Source: Microbacterium testaceum StLB037 | GTDB taxonomy: Bacteria > Actinomycetota > Actinomycetes > Actinomycetales > Microbacteriaceae | DNA length: 64,000 nt | Assembly (NCBI RefSeq): GCF_900104345.1 | Contig: NZ_FNJN01000001.1 | Span: 372,001 to 436,000 of the forward strand | Direction: 5' to 3' | Shown: positions 35,911 through 45,046 of the stretch, one piece after another | How positions within the stretch are numbered: position 1 is the first letter of the stretch | Layout of the letters: every line of letters begins with the position of its first letter | Translations under genes and position numbers: made by a program | The notes under the pieces: generated by a model | The model's input: only the letters and a program-made list of their open reading frames with translations | Database searches by the model: none | Told to the model about the DNA's origin: nothing

Positions 35911-37355
35911 CGCGCACCCGTACCGAGACCGACTCCCTCGGATCCCTCGAGATCCCCGCCGACGCGTACTGGGGAATCCACACCGCCAGAGCGCTCGAGA
36001 ACTTCCCGATCGCCAAGCGACCCATCTCGGTGTACCCCGACCTCGTGCGGGCCCTGGCGATGGTCAAGCAGGCCTCGGCCCGGGCCAACCGCGAGATCGG
36101 CGTGCTCGACCACGAGAAGGCCGACCTCATCGATCGCGCCGCCCAGCGCGTGATCGACGGCGAATTCCACGACGAGTTCACCGTCGGCGTCATCCAGGGC
36201 GGTGCCGGCACCTCGACCAACATGAACGCCAACGAGGTCATCACCAACATCGCCCTCGAGATGGCCGGGCGCGAGAAGGGCGACTACGCCTTCCTGTCGC
36301 CGATCGACGACACCAACCGCAGCCAGTCCACGAACGACGTCTACCCGACCGCGATCAAGATCGGGCTCGCGCTCACCCTCCAGAGCCTGCTCGAAGAGCT
36401 CAAGCTCCTGCGTCAGTCGTTCCTGTCGAAGTCGGAAGAGTTCCATGACGTCCTCAAGGTCGGGCGTACGCAGCTGCAGGATGCCGTGCCGATGACTCTC
36501 GGTCAGGAGTTCCACGGTTTCGCGACGACGCTCGGCGAGGACTACAACCGCCTCACCGAGAACGCGTACCTGCTCTACGAGATCAACATGGGCGCGACCG
36601 CCATCGGCACCGGTATCACCGCCCACGCCGGCTACGGGGGAGCGGTGCTCAGGCACCTGCGCCAGATCACCGGCCTGGATCTCGAGACGGCGACCGACCT
36701 CGTCGAGTCGACGAGCGACACCGGCGCCTTCATGTCGTTCTCGTCGTCGCTCAAGCGCAACGCCGTCAAGCTGTCGAAGATCTGCAACGACCTTCGTCTG
36801 CTGTCGAGCGGCCCCCAGGCGGGCCTCGGCGAGATCAACCTCCCCGCGCGCCAGGCGGGTTCGAGCATCATGCCGGGCAAAGTGAACCCCGTCATCCCCG
36901 AGGTGGTGAACCAGGTCGCATTCTCGGTGGTCGGCGCCGACATGACCGTGACGATGGCCGTCGAGAGCGGTCAGCTCCAGCTCAACGCCTTCGAGCCGGT
37001 CATCGCGCACTCGATCTACCAGTCGATCACGTGGATGCGCCAGGCGATGTGGACGCTCCGCGTCAACTGCGTCGACGGCATCACGGCCAACCGCGAGCGT
37101 CTGGGCGCGATGGTGGGCTCGTCGGTCGGCGTCGTCACGGCGCTGACGCCGTTCATCGGCTACGCCGCCGCGGCGGCCCTCGCCAAGACCGCGCTGCTCA
37201 CGCACCGCAACGTCGCCGACCTGGTCGTCGAGGCCGGACTCATGACGCGCGACGAGGTCATGAAGCAGATCTCTCCCGCCCGTCTCTCCGGCCTGCAGGC
37301 GGTGACGGCCGCGATCCCGATCGTGCGCGCGGCAGACAGTGTCGTCGAGGGCTGA
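35892..37355 (+). CDS. aspA: aspartate ammonia-lyase
   Basis: A protein of 487 residues of the fumarase/aspartase superfamily that deaminates aspartate to fumarate. Visible: IPADAYWGIHTARALENF, QGGAGTSTNMNANEV, TNRSQSTNDVYPTA (His of fumarase-like enzymes replaced by Gln-Ser as in aspartases), VGRTQLQDAVPMTLGQEF and the signature GSSIMPGKVNPVIPE. AspA is favoured over fumarase by EVVNQVAFSVVG and GLMTRDEV. Starts at 35892 and 35907 are both possible; the first has the better-spaced GAGG. It ends at a perfect bidirectional terminator. Confidence 0.93.
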   Translation: MALDAMTRTRTETDSLGSLEIPADAYWGIHTARALENFPIAKRPISVYPDLVRALAMVKQASARANREIGVLDHEKADLIDRAAQRVIDGEFHDEFTVGVIQGGAGTSTNMNANEVITNIALEMAGREKGDYAFLSPIDDTNRSQSTNDVYPTAIKIGLALTLQSLLEELKLLRQSFLSKSEEFHDVLKVGRTQLQDAVPMTLGQEFHGFATTLGEDYNRLTENAYLLYEINMGATAIGTGITAHAGYGGAVLRHLRQITGLDLETATDLVESTSDTGAFMSFSSSLKRNAVKLSKICNDLRLLSSGPQAGLGEINLPARQAGSSIMPGKVNPVIPEVVNQVAFSVVGADMTVTMAVESGQLQLNAFEPVIAHSIYQSITWMRQAMWTLRVNCVDGITANRERLGAMVGSSVGVVTALTPFIGYAAAAALAKTALLTHRNVADLVVEAGLMTRDEVMKQISPARLSGLQAVTAAIPIVRAADSVVEG

Positions 37356-37370
37356 GCCCTCGAGAACATC

Positions 37371-37402
37371 GAAGGGCCGGGACGCGATCGTCCCGGCCCT
37401 TC
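37371..37402. terminator. bidirectional terminator between aspA and FAH gene
   Basis: GAAGGGCCGGGAC at 37371-37383 pairs perfectly with 37390-37402 around a 6-base loop. Confidence 0.85.
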
Positions 37403-37418
37403 GTCGTGCGTGCCGACC

Positions 37419-38285
37419 TCAGTCGAGGATGCGGCAGTGAGTGGTCAGCTCGCCGATACCGTCGATCCCGACGGTCACGGTCGAGCGGTCGCGCAGGAAG
37501 ATCTGCGGGTCGCGCGAGTAACCGGCACCTCCGGGGCTGCCGGTGGAGATGAGGGTGCCGGGGAGCAGCGTCGCCGACTCCGACAGCTTGGTGATGAGGG
37601 TCGCGACCGAGCGGACCATCTGGCCGGTGCTGGCATCCTGCACCGTGTGGCCGTCGACGACGGTCCAGATGTGCAGGTCCTGCGGGTCGGGGATCTCGTC
37701 GGCGGTCACGACGAAAGGACCGGTGGGGGTGAAGCCGTCGAACGACTTGCAGCGCGACCACTGGGCCTCGGAGAACTGGATGTTGCGCGCGGTCACGTCG
37801 TTGACCACCGTGTAGCCCCAGACGTGGTCGAGCGCGTCCTCCTCGGAGATGTCGCGGCCGGGACGCCCGATGATGACCCCGAGCTCGGCTTCGTAGTCGA
37901 CGGCCTCGCTGAGCGAGCGCGGCCACGACGTTGTCTCGCCGTGCGCGGTGAGCGAGTTCGGCCACAGCACGAACACGGTCGGACCGGCGTCGGTCTTGAG
38001 ACCCAGCTCGCCGGAGTGCGCGGCGTAGTTGAGGCCGACGGCGAGGATCGAGGGCGGAGCGAGCACCGCGGACGCGTACCGGATGCCGGTGAGGGGATGC
38101 CGCGGGGCGCTCGCCGCAGCGTCGCGCACGCGCGCCAGCAGGTCGTCGCCGCCGGCGATGAGCTGCTCGAGGGTGCGCGGGGCACCGGCGAAGAACTCGT
38201 CGACGAACGAGAACTCCTCGCCGTGGACGCTGACGAGACGGGGGGCTTCCGCCCCCTCCTGTGCACGGACGTGGGCGAAGCGCAT
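37419..38285 (-). CDS. fumarylacetoacetate hydrolase-family protein
   Basis: A protein of 288 residues with the FAH fold: an N-terminal domain of about 60, then ILAVGLNYAAHSGELG, then the metal-binding core VDYEAELGVIIGRPGRDISEEDALDHVWGYTVVNDVTARNIQ (the E-x-E...D metal ligands) and ISTGSPGGAGYSRDP near the C-terminus. Such enzymes act as acylpyruvate hydrolases, oxaloacetate decarboxylases or 2-hydroxyhepta-dienedioate isomerases in catabolism. No catabolic partners are adjacent, so the substrate is open. Leaderless ATG. Confidence 0.9.
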   Translation of the reverse strand: MRFAHVRAQEGAEAPRLVSVHGEEFSFVDEFFAGAPRTLEQLIAGGDDLLARVRDAAASAPRHPLTGIRYASAVLAPPSILAVGLNYAAHSGELGLKTDAGPTVFVLWPNSLTAHGETTSWPRSLSEAVDYEAELGVIIGRPGRDISEEDALDHVWGYTVVNDVTARNIQFSEAQWSRCKSFDGFTPTGPFVVTADEIPDPQDLHIWTVVDGHTVQDASTGQMVRSVATLITKLSESATLLPGTLISTGSPGGAGYSRDPQIFLRDRSTVTVGIDGIGELTTHCRILD

Positions 38286-38291
38286 GCCTCC

Positions 38292-38297
38292 ACGCTA
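38292..38297 (-). promoter_or_regulatory. -10 element for the FAH-family gene
   Basis: Minus-strand TAGCGT, six bases, ATG. Leaderless geometry. Confidence 0.55.
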
Positions 38298-38356
38298 CCG
38301 GGCTCGGCGCGGTGGGGGAGCCTGCAAGCCCCGGATGCCGTGTGGTCCGCCACCCC

Positions 38357-38362
38357 TAGGCT
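38357..38362 (+). promoter_or_regulatory. -10 element for the PrsW-like gene
   Basis: TAGGCT, six bases, ATG at 38369. It is divergent from the FAH-gene promoter about 60 bases away. Confidence 0.6.
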
Positions 38363-38368
38363 GTGCGC

Positions 38369-39529
38369 ATGACCTCCCCCTCGCCGCTGTCGCGGCCCGG
38401 ATCCGCCGAGCCGCCCCGCATCACGACGGCTCCCCAGACGGCGGTGTCGGCGACCCCGCCCGGCTCGCGACGCGGAGGCGTGGCGCTGTGGATCGTCGCC
38501 GTGCTGCTGGTGCCCCTCCTCGCGCTGCTGGTGCGCTACTTCACCGCGTTCCTCGGCACGGCGGCGTCGTTCATCGGGCTCGTCCTGGCCGTCATCCCCT
38601 TCGTCATCGTGTGGTTCGCCGTGCGCTACATCGACCGGTGGGAACCCGAGCCCCGTCGTCTTCTCGTCTTCGCGGTGGCGTGGGGTGCGATCGCCTCGGT
38701 CGCGATCGCTCTGGGTGTCGATCTCGTCATCACCCTCGCCGCGGGGCCCCTTCCGGGCGCCGTGAGCAGCGTCATCCAGGCGCCCCTGGTCGAAGAGGTC
38801 GCCAAGGGACTCGGGGTGCTGTTGATCTTCGCCTTCGCCCGTCGCGCGTTCGACGGTCCGGTGGACGGCATCGTCTACGGTGCGCTCATCGGGGCGGGCT
38901 TCGCGCTGACCGAGAACGTGCAGTACTTCGCGATCAGCTACCTCGAGGGCGGCCCCGCGCAGGTCGCGAGCACGTTCTTCCTGCGTGCCGTGCTCTCGCC
39001 GTTCGCCCACGTCATGTTCACGAGCCTCACGGGGTTCGCTTTCGGCCTCGCCGCGCGCCAGGGGCTGCGCGCGGGGGCCGCGCTCCGCTACGGCGTCCCG
39101 GGCCTCCTGGGCGCGATCGTTCTGCACGCGCTGTGGAACGGTTCGGCCACCTTCTTCGACTTCTTCGAGGTGTACGCCGCGCTGCAGGTGCCACTGTTCG
39201 TGCTGTTCATCCTCGGCATCCTGGCTCTGCGTCGCGAGGAGTCCCGGCTGACGAGGGCCCGGCTGGGGGAGTACGCCGCGGCGGGGTGGTTCACCCCTCA
39301 AGAGGTGGACATGCTGGCGACCGGCCCGGGTCGACGGTCGGCCCTGGCGTGGTCTCGGACCCTGCCGGGGGACCGCGCCGCGGTGATGAAGGGTTTCATC
39401 GCGGATGCCACGGCTCTCGCCGCCGCGAGACAGCGTTCGCTGTCGGGACGCGACCCGAACGCCCCCGCCACGGAGCGCTACCTGCTCGAGCGCACGACCG
39501 CCGCCCGCGCGGCGCTGCTCCGCCCCTGA
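38369..39529 (+). CDS. PrsW-family intramembrane metalloprotease
   Basis: A protein of 386 residues with about eight transmembrane helices and a soluble C-terminal tail of roughly 100 residues. The PrsW active-site pattern is complete: APLVEEVAKGLGVL (EE), GAGFALTENVQYF (E), LSPFAHVMFTSLTGFAFG (H) and VLHALWNGSAT (H). In Bacillus PrsW cleaves an anti-sigma factor; here the target is unknown, and the only anti-sigma candidate in the window is the partner at 2799. YIDRWEPEP is the family's typical N-terminal motif. Confidence 0.92.
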   Translation: MTSPSPLSRPGSAEPPRITTAPQTAVSATPPGSRRGGVALWIVAVLLVPLLALLVRYFTAFLGTAASFIGLVLAVIPFVIVWFAVRYIDRWEPEPRRLLVFAVAWGAIASVAIALGVDLVITLAAGPLPGAVSSVIQAPLVEEVAKGLGVLLIFAFARRAFDGPVDGIVYGALIGAGFALTENVQYFAISYLEGGPAQVASTFFLRAVLSPFAHVMFTSLTGFAFGLAARQGLRAGAALRYGVPGLLGAIVLHALWNGSATFFDFFEVYAALQVPLFVLFILGILALRREESRLTRARLGEYAAAGWFTPQEVDMLATGPGRRSALAWSRTLPGDRAAVMKGFIADATALAAARQRSLSGRDPNAPATERYLLERTTAARAALLRP

Positions 39530-39591
39530 CGGGAGCCGGAGAGGGGGTCTTGACAGCATCGCGGCGCGGGAGCACCATCAATCTAGGCCAA

Positions 39592-39640
39592 CTCAGCGCC
39601 CGGTAGACACGCAGGCATCGCCGCGGCACCGGGCGCTGAG
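39592..39640 (+). terminator. 12-bp perfect hairpin upstream of the FKBP gene
   Basis: CTCAGCGCCCGG at 39592-39603 pairs perfectly with CCGGGCGCTGAG at 39629-39640 and is followed by TCTTT. A TTGACA sits at 39550-39555, so this may end either the prsW transcript or a short independent RNA. Confidence 0.6.
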
Positions 39641-39702
39641 TCTTTCCCCGGCCGGATTGTCCAGGGGGCTCGCGGGCGGCGCGTCCGTGCTTGGATGGAG
39701 TC

Positions 39703-40068
39703 ATGACTGATCGCACCAAGCCGGAGTTCGACGCTCCCAGCGGCCCCGCCCCCTCCGACCTCGTCATCCGCGACATCATCGTCGGCGACGGCGACGAGGC
39801 GAAGCCCGGCGACACCGTCACCGTGCACTACGCCGGTGTCGAGTACGAGTCGGGTGAAGAGTTCGACTCCTCGTGGGGTCGTGGCGAGAGCATCCAGTTC
39901 CCCCTCCGCGGCCTGATCCAGGGCTGGCAGGACGGCATCCCGGGCATGAAGGTCGGCGGACGCCGCGAGCTCGTGATCCCCCCGCACCTGGCCTACGGTC
40001 CCGCCGGCGGGCACTTCCTCGGCGGAAAGACCCTCATCTTCATCATCGACCTGCTGAAGGTCGGCTGA
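39703..40068 (+). CDS. FKBP-type peptidyl-prolyl cis-trans isomerase
   Basis: A protein of 121 residues, a single cytoplasmic FKBP domain with no signal peptide. Typical features: DTVTVHYAGVEYESGEEFDSSW (strand-loop with Tyr and Asp of the active site), FPLRGLIQGWQDGIPGMKVGGRRELVIPPHLAYG (Val/Ile-Trp-Tyr pocket) and a C-terminal LIFIIDLLKVG. It speeds proline isomerisation during folding. GGATGGAG precedes the ATG, and TTGGAT six bases before the ATG would fit a leaderless promoter. Good Rho-independent terminator downstream. Confidence 0.95.
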   Translation: MTDRTKPEFDAPSGPAPSDLVIRDIIVGDGDEAKPGDTVTVHYAGVEYESGEEFDSSWGRGESIQFPLRGLIQGWQDGIPGMKVGGRRELVIPPHLAYGPAGGHFLGGKTLIFIIDLLKVG

Positions 40069-40093
40069 TCAGCCGTTCTTCATCGTCTGTTCA

Positions 40094-40133
40094 CGAACCC
40101 GAGGGGGCTGCGGCCTCCTCGGGTTCGTTGTTT
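40094..40133 (+). terminator. Rho-independent terminator after FKBP gene
   Basis: CGAACCCGAGG at 40094-40104 pairs perfectly with CCTCGGGTTCG at 40117-40127, followed by TTGTTTT. Confidence 0.85.
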
Positions 40134-40218
40134 TCCTCGATCGTGGAATACATTCGTGTGAATGGGAGTTGGACCCCGGCAGGACGCCGATACGGCTCCC
40201 CAGACCTTTAGGAGTGAC

Positions 40219-40779
40219 ATGACTGACACCACCGCCCTCGACATCCCCGGTTACAAGGCGGGCACCTGGGTGCTCGACCCCTCGCACAGCGAGGTCACCT
40301 TCTCGGTGCGCCACATGATGATCTCGAAGGTGCGCGGCACCTTCGGCATGAAGAGCGCCACGATCGTCGCTCCCGAGAACCCCCTCGAGGCCACCGTCGA
40401 GGCATCCGTCGACGTCACCTCGGTCGACACCAAGGACGAGGGTCGCGACCAGCACCTCCGTTCGGCGGAGTTCTTCGACGTCGAGACCTACCCGACGATG
40501 GACTTCCGCTCCACCGGTGTCCGCCTCGAGGACGGCGACTTTCTCGTCGACGGCGACCTGACCATCCGCGGCATCACCAAGCCCGCGACCTTCGCCCTCG
40601 ACTTCGGCGGCTTCGGCACCGACCCGTGGGGCAACTACAAGGCCGGTGCGACCGCCAAGACGGTCATCAACCGCGAAGACTTCGGCCTCACCTGGAACGC
40701 GGCCCTCGAGACCGGTGGCGTGCTCGTCGGCAAGGACGTCACCATCGAGCTCGACCTGCAGCTCTCGCTCCAGGCGTGA
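40219..40779 (+). CDS. YceI family lipocalin-like protein
   Basis: A protein of 186 residues with the YceI beta-barrel pattern: GTWVLDPSHSEVTFSVRHMMISKVRGTF at the start, RDQHLRSAEFFDVETYPTMDFRST in the middle, GDLTIRGITKPATFALDFGG and DFGLTWNAALETGGVLVGKDVTIELDLQL at the end. Members bind isoprenoid-like hydrophobic ligands. There is no signal peptide, so this copy is cytoplasmic. GGAG ribosome-binding site eight bases before the ATG. Single-gene unit with a bidirectional terminator. Confidence 0.94.
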   Translation: MTDTTALDIPGYKAGTWVLDPSHSEVTFSVRHMMISKVRGTFGMKSATIVAPENPLEATVEASVDVTSVDTKDEGRDQHLRSAEFFDVETYPTMDFRSTGVRLEDGDFLVDGDLTIRGITKPATFALDFGGFGTDPWGNYKAGATAKTVINREDFGLTWNAALETGGVLVGKDVTIELDLQLSLQA

Positions 40780-40815
40780 TCGCTCCGCAGCTGACGCTGC
40801 GGATGTGAACTCCTC

Positions 40816-40848
40816 GAAGGCCCCGGGTGCTCGGCATCCGGGGCCTTC
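40816..40848. terminator. bidirectional hairpin between YceI and EamA genes
   Basis: GAAGGCCCCGG at 40816-40826 pairs perfectly with CCGGGGCCTTC at 40838-40848. Confidence 0.8.
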
Positions 40849-40876
40849 GTCGTGCCCGGCGGAGGCGGGGGTCCGC

Positions 40877-41794
40877 TCAGGCGCGAGCGTGACGCCGCAG
40901 GCGGATGCGCTGCTGCACGAGCAGAATGCCCACGAACACCACCGCCGCGCCCACGGGCTCGTTCCACGAGATGCGCTCGCCCAGGATCAGGATGCCGAGA
41001 GCCACCCCGACCACCGGGGTGATGTACGTGACGGTCGAGGCGCGGGTCGGCCCCCAGGCGCGCAGGGTGTTCTGGTTCCAGACGTAGGCGATCCCGGTGC
41101 CGAGGACGCCGAGGGCGACGATGCTCCCGACGACCGGCAGGGTCAGGTGCATCGGCTCGGCCAGGATGAACGGCGACAGCAGCACCATGAACGCCGCTGC
41201 CGGCCCGATGTAGCCGAACGCGAAAGCGATGCCCGAGAGGCCGGTGTCGCCGAGGAAGCGGCGCATGTACGCGAGGCTGAAGCCGTAACAGGCTGTCGCG
41301 CCCAGGAGGGCGACCTGCGCGATCGTGCTGTCGCCCACATCGGCCACGGCGCCCGGCGCGATGATCACCACGACACCCGCGATGCCCACGGCGATGCCGA
41401 TCAGCTGCCCGAGCTTCAGGCTCTCGACGCGGAAGACCGCCCACGCCATGATCGCGGTCATGATCGGCGTGGTCGCGTTGAAGATGCTCGCCAGCCCCGA
41501 GGAGACGTGCTGCTCCGCCCACGCGAACAGCAGGAACGGAACCACGCAGAAACTCAGCGACAGCACGCTCAGGTGCCCCCACACTCGGCGATCGCGGGGC
41601 AGACGCTCGCGGCGGATAGCCACGATCGCGGCCAGCGCCAGGGCGCCGAACAGCAGCCTGCCGCCGGCGACCTGCGCCGGGGTCATGCCGGTCAGGGCGA
41701 TCGCGATGAAGAGGAAGCTCGAGCCCCACACGATGCCGGTGAGCACGAACTGCACGGCGATCGAGACGGGCGAGGGAGCGGAGGTGGATGCCAC
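40877..41794 (-). CDS. EamA/DMT-family transporter
   Basis: A protein of 305 residues with ten transmembrane helices in two five-helix EamA halves: [29 protein letters not shown] opens the first and [17 protein letters not shown] the second, with [22 protein letters not shown] and [24 protein letters not shown] as the paired helix-4/5 signatures. The family exports amino acids or metabolites (RhaT/YdcZ/PecM-like). The GTG at 41794 is chosen for its TAGTGT seven bases upstream; an in-frame ATG at 41824 would add ten residues. Substrate unknown. Confidence 0.88.
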   Translation of the reverse strand: MASTSAPSPVSIAVQFVLTGIVWGSSFLFIAIALTGMTPAQVAGGRLLFGALALAAIVAIRRERLPRDRRVWGHLSVLSLSFCVVPFLLFAWAEQHVSSGLASIFNATTPIMTAIMAWAVFRVESLKLGQLIGIAVGIAGVVVIIAPGAVADVGDSTIAQVALLGATACYGFSLAYMRRFLGDTGLSGIAFAFGYIGPAAAFMVLLSPFILAEPMHLTLPVVGSIVALGVLGTGIAYVWNQNTLRAWGPTRASTVTYITPVVGVALGILILGERISWNEPVGAAVVFVGILLVQQRIRLRRHARA

Positions 41795-41801
41795 GGAGCC
41801 G

Positions 41802-41807
41802 ACACTA
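41802..41807 (-). promoter_or_regulatory. -10 element for the EamA transporter
   Basis: Minus-strand TAGTGT, seven bases, GTG. Confidence 0.4.
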
Positions 41808-41910
41808 CGGCCGACCAGCGACATCGCGCGGGCCGGCCGAGTGCGACGGCCGGAATCCGCCGACGATCGGCAGCTCGGGGTCGCACGACGAGAAGGGATG
41901 GGCCGACGAG

Positions 41911-43245
41911 TCAGGGCTGAGGGTCGAGCGCGTCGTACGCGCGGAAACGCGGCGAGAACCGTACGAGGGTGCCGACGAGACCGAGGATCAGGATGCCGCC
42001 GAACAGCGGCGGCACCCACAGGGCGGCGAGGGTCGCCAGGGTGCCGGCGTAGAGGGCTCCGACGCGAGGGCCGCCGGCCACCACGACGACGAAGATGCCC
42101 TGGAGGCGCCCGCGCATGGCATCCGGAACCGCCGCCTGCATCATGGTCGAACGATAGATCGCGCTGACGTTGTCGGCGGCGCCGGACACCGCCAGGACCA
42201 CCGCGGCGAGGGCGATGAGGGCGACCGCTGCGTGGGTCTCGTCCACCAGGGCCGGGCGGAGCCAGCCGAGAGTGGCCGCGAGAAGCACGAGACCGAAGAG
42301 GCCGATGGACAGACCGTAGACCTGGATCGCACGTTCGATGCCGAGCCCCTGCCGGCGTACGCGCCCGATCGGGCCCGAGAACAGGCTGGAGAAGAAGGCC
42401 CCCGCGGCGACGGCCGCCGTCAGGATGCCGGTGGTGATCGCCCCGCCGCCCAGCAGCACCGCCCCGATCGCCGGGAACAGGGCCACCGGCTGCCCGAAGG
42501 TCATCGCGATGATGTCGAGGATGTACTGCAGCCGGATGTTCGGAGCCCGACGGAGGAAGCGCACGCCGTCGCGGAACGACTCGAGTCCGGGTCGGACGAT
42601 CTCACCCTCGGGGCGGAGCTTCGGCAGCGACCAGAGGCCGAGGAACAGCGAGGTCATCAGGAGGACGTCGAGAGAGTAGGTCCAGGCGTAACCCGCGACG
42701 GCGACGAGCACGCCGGCCAGGGCCGGGCCCGCCATCACCATGACCCCGACGGTGACGCCCTGCAATGCGGCGGCGGCGGGCAGCAGATCCCGGGGGATGA
42801 GGCGGGGGGTGATCGCGGACTTCGTCGCCATCACGATGGAGTTCGCCGCGGAGTTCACCACGCTGAGCACGAAGAGCCACCCGACGGTCTCGAGACCTGT
42901 CCACGCGAGAGCGGCGAGCAGCGCGGTCGAGGCGAACGTGACCACCGCGGCCAGCAGGGCGACGGTGCGTCGGTCGAAGGCGTCGGCGAGCATGCCGCCG
43001 TACAGGCCCGCCGCAACCATGGGGAGCAGCCCCGCGACCGCGATCATCGACACCGCGAACGTGCTCTGGGTCAGCTCGAACACGTGAAGCATGACGGCGA
43101 CGACCGTCAGCTGGCCACCGAGGCCGGCGAGCGTCGACCCCACCCAGAGTCGCGCGAAAGCCGGCGAGGTCGTCAGGGGCCGCAGATCGATGAACGCACC
43201 GCGGGCGCCTCGGCGCGGGGGAGCGGCGGGATCGGTCTGACTCAC
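41911..43245 (-). CDS. MFS transporter, enterobactin-exporter (EntS)-like
   Basis: A protein of 444 residues with 12 transmembrane helices. [32 protein letters not shown] and [17 protein letters not shown] (motif A) match the MFS_3/EntS group, as does [24 protein letters not shown]. That group includes siderophore and macrolide exporters. Iron uptake genes lie 2 kb away but there is no siderophore biosynthesis in the window, so the substrate stays open. GTG start set by TAGCCT six bases upstream. Confidence 0.88.
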   Translation of the reverse strand: MSQTDPAAPPRRGARGAFIDLRPLTTSPAFARLWVGSTLAGLGGQLTVVAVMLHVFELTQSTFAVSMIAVAGLLPMVAAGLYGGMLADAFDRRTVALLAAVVTFASTALLAALAWTGLETVGWLFVLSVVNSAANSIVMATKSAITPRLIPRDLLPAAAALQGVTVGVMVMAGPALAGVLVAVAGYAWTYSLDVLLMTSLFLGLWSLPKLRPEGEIVRPGLESFRDGVRFLRRAPNIRLQYILDIIAMTFGQPVALFPAIGAVLLGGGAITTGILTAAVAAGAFFSSLFSGPIGRVRRQGLGIERAIQVYGLSIGLFGLVLLAATLGWLRPALVDETHAAVALIALAAVVLAVSGAADNVSAIYRSTMMQAAVPDAMRGRLQGIFVVVVAGGPRVGALYAGTLATLAALWVPPLFGGILILGLVGTLVRFSPRFRAYDALDPQP

Positions 43246-43251
43246 GGATCG

Positions 43252-43257
43252 AGGCTA
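43252..43257 (-). promoter_or_regulatory. -10 element for the MFS_3 transporter
   Basis: Minus-strand TAGCCT, six bases, GTG. The -10 plus spacer is identical to that of the oxygenase gene at 44905. Confidence 0.55.
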
Positions 43258-43316
43258 CGCCAGCCCTCCGACACCGGACGCCGCGGACCGGTGCGGTGTC
43301 GGCATCCCGATGCTGG

Positions 43317-43322
43317 TAGACT
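43317..43322 (+). promoter_or_regulatory. -10 element for rpsO
   Basis: TAGACT lies 91 bases before the rpsO ATG. The resulting leader of about 85 bases is a likely place for S15 autoregulation, as known in other bacteria, but I cannot identify a specific fold by eye. Confidence 0.4.
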
Positions 43323-43413
43323 CATGCGGTTGCCGTTCGATCGGCCGCGGATAAAGAGAGCTCGCACATCGTGTGACGGGCGCCGCGCAATGAGAAGGAA
43401 GGGGATCCCATCT

Positions 43414-43683
43414 ATGGCACTCGAAGCAGACGTCAAGAAGGCGATCATCGAAGAGTACGCGACGCACCCCGGTGACACCGGATCCCCCGAGGTGCAGGTC
43501 GCGATGATGACGCAGCGCATCAAGGACCTCACCGAGCACCTCAAGACCCACAAGCACGACCACCACTCGCGCCGTGGGCTCTTCCTGCTCGTCGGTCAGC
43601 GCCGCCGCCTGCTGGGTTACCTGCAGGACGTCGACATCAACCGTTACCGCTCGCTCATCGAGCGTCTCGGTCTGCGTCGCTAA
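43414..43683 (+). CDS. rpsO: 30S ribosomal protein S15
   Basis: A protein of 89 residues, exactly the family length. [37 protein letters not shown] and [13 protein letters not shown] are the S15 signature; the protein binds the 16S rRNA three-way junction early in 30S assembly. GAAGGAAGGGGA provides a strong ribosome-binding site. In many bacteria pnp follows directly; here pnp is 14 kb downstream and rpsO ends at its own strong terminator. Confidence 0.98.
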   Translation: MALEADVKKAIIEEYATHPGDTGSPEVQVAMMTQRIKDLTEHLKTHKHDHHSRRGLFLLVGQRRRLLGYLQDVDINRYRSLIERLGLRR

Positions 43684-43717
43684 TCGCACCAGCGTTCTAT
43701 CGCGCAAAACATTCTTG

Positions 43718-43748
43718 GAAGGCCGCCCCACGGTGTGGGGCGGCCTTC
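43718..43748 (+). terminator. terminator after rpsO
   Basis: 14-base arms 43718-43731 and 43735-43748 pair perfectly around a 3-base loop. Confidence 0.85.
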
Positions 43749-43804
43749 GTCATTCCCGGCGCTCGCCGCGGTGCTCGCTTCTCCCCGCCCGCCGTGCCCC
43801 CACG

Positions 43805-43871
43805 CGATAAACGCCGATCCTTCCGAGACGCGCGGTGTCGCGGCGTGTCTCGTAAGGACCGGCGTTTATCG
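43805..43871. repeat. long intergenic hairpin with CGATAAACGCCG ends
   Basis: Arms 43805-43832 and 43844-43871 match at 25 of 28 positions. It lies between the rpsO terminator and the convergent oxygenase gene. Confidence 0.8.
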
Positions 43872-43888
43872 AGAAGGGTGCCCGGAGG

Positions 43889-44905
43889 TCAGGATGCCGT
43901 GCGGGCGGCGACCAGGTCGGGATGCCAGCGCTCGGCCACGTCGGGGTGGGCGCGCAGCCGCGACTTGAGGGCGTTCTCGCCGTAGGTCGCGTGGATGGGG
44001 TTGTCGGGGTCGTCCTCGACGCCGCGAGACTGGGCGGCGAGCTCGGCCGGCAGCTCGATGATCGGCAGCCGCGCGTCGAGGGCCGGGTTGAAGAAGAACG
44101 GCACCGAGATGCGCTCGTCGGGGAACCGCGGCGAGATCACCCGGTGGTTCGTCGCCCGCAGGTAGCCCTGCGTGGCGTACTCGAGCAGTTCGCCGATGTT
44201 GACCACGAAGGCGCCGGGCACCGGGGGAGCGTCGACCCACTCGCCGTCGCGCTCGACCTGCAGGCCGCCCTTTCCGGGCTCGACCCACAGCAGGGTCAGC
44301 ACGCCCGAATCCTTGTGGGCGCCCACCCCCTGCTGGGGGGTCGGGTCGTCCTTGCCGGGGTAGCGGACGATCTTGATGAGGGTCTGCGGGTCGCCGAAGT
44401 GGCGGTCGAAGTACTGTTCCTCCGCGCCCAGGGCGAGGGCCCACGCGCGGAGGAGCTTGCGTGCGACGCCCGTGAGGTGGTCGTGCCACTCGGTCACGAC
44501 GTCCTGCAGCTCGGGCTGCGCCGCGGGCCACAGGTTCGGGCCGACGAGACGGTTGTATCCCGGGCCGTCGGGGTCGGTCAGGGGGGCCCGCTCGGGTCCG
44601 ATGTCGATCTGCTCGCGCCAGTCGACCCGGCCCTGCGTGCGCTCGCCGCCGACGCGCGTGTACCCGCGGAAGTGGGGGCTCGTGACGTTCTCGATCGAGA
44701 GCTTTTCGGCCTCGGGCAGGGCGAAGAAGTCCTTCGCCGCCCGCAGCAGGCGCGCCTCGAGTTCGGCGCTCACCCCGGTGCCGGTCAGGTAGAAGAACCC
44801 GACGTCGTGGGTGGCGGCGCGCAGCTCGTCGCGGAAGCGGGCGGCGGCGCCGGGGCCCTGGTCGAGGAGCGAGAGGTCGAGAACGGGGAGGTTCAGGTCG
44901 GACAT
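43889..44905 (-). CDS. 2-oxoglutarate/Fe(II) oxygenase, isopenicillin N synthase-like
   Basis: A protein of 338 residues. The N-terminal DIOX_N region is LPVLDLSLLD...VGFFYLTGTGVSAELEARLL, and the C-terminal 2OG-FeII_Oxy core holds the facial triad His197-x-Asp199 (GAHKDSG) and His254 (TNHRV). The 2-oxoglutarate-binding Arg265-x-Ser267 is in ERISVPFF. All ligands are intact. The family oxidises diverse small molecules; the substrate is unknown. Leaderless ATG. It is divergent from the iron-uptake operon by 216 bases, and since it needs Fe(II) the pairing may be meaningful. Confidence 0.9.
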   Translation of the reverse strand: MSDLNLPVLDLSLLDQGPGAAARFRDELRAATHDVGFFYLTGTGVSAELEARLLRAAKDFFALPEAEKLSIENVTSPHFRGYTRVGGERTQGRVDWREQIDIGPERAPLTDPDGPGYNRLVGPNLWPAAQPELQDVVTEWHDHLTGVARKLLRAWALALGAEEQYFDRHFGDPQTLIKIVRYPGKDDPTPQQGVGAHKDSGVLTLLWVEPGKGGLQVERDGEWVDAPPVPGAFVVNIGELLEYATQGYLRATNHRVISPRFPDERISVPFFFNPALDARLPIIELPAELAAQSRGVEDDPDNPIHATYGENALKSRLRAHPDVAERWHPDLVAARTAS

Positions 44906-44911
44906 GGATCG

Positions 44912-44917
44912 AGGCTA
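44912..44917 (-). promoter_or_regulatory. -10 element for the 2OG oxygenase
   Basis: Minus-strand TAGCCT, six bases, ATG. Leaderless geometry. Confidence 0.6.
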
Positions 44918-45046
44918 GGTCGGCCCGCGCGATGCCGCCCGAATATTGCCGACGATTACCGCTCGGCGGGTGACGCCCGCGTCGAGAGGAATGATCCCGC
45001 CGATTCCTGGTGGGAATCGTCCCGGGTATTGCGTATTGTGTAGTGG

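Noticed and set aside
36632..36943. open frames antisense to aspA and other housekeeping genes
   Set aside because: Typical high-GC antisense openings; no motif, start signal or terminator.
41788..43413. long frame running into rpsO from the left
   Set aside because: It is a shadow of the MFS transporter; S15 begins at the well-supported ATG 43414.
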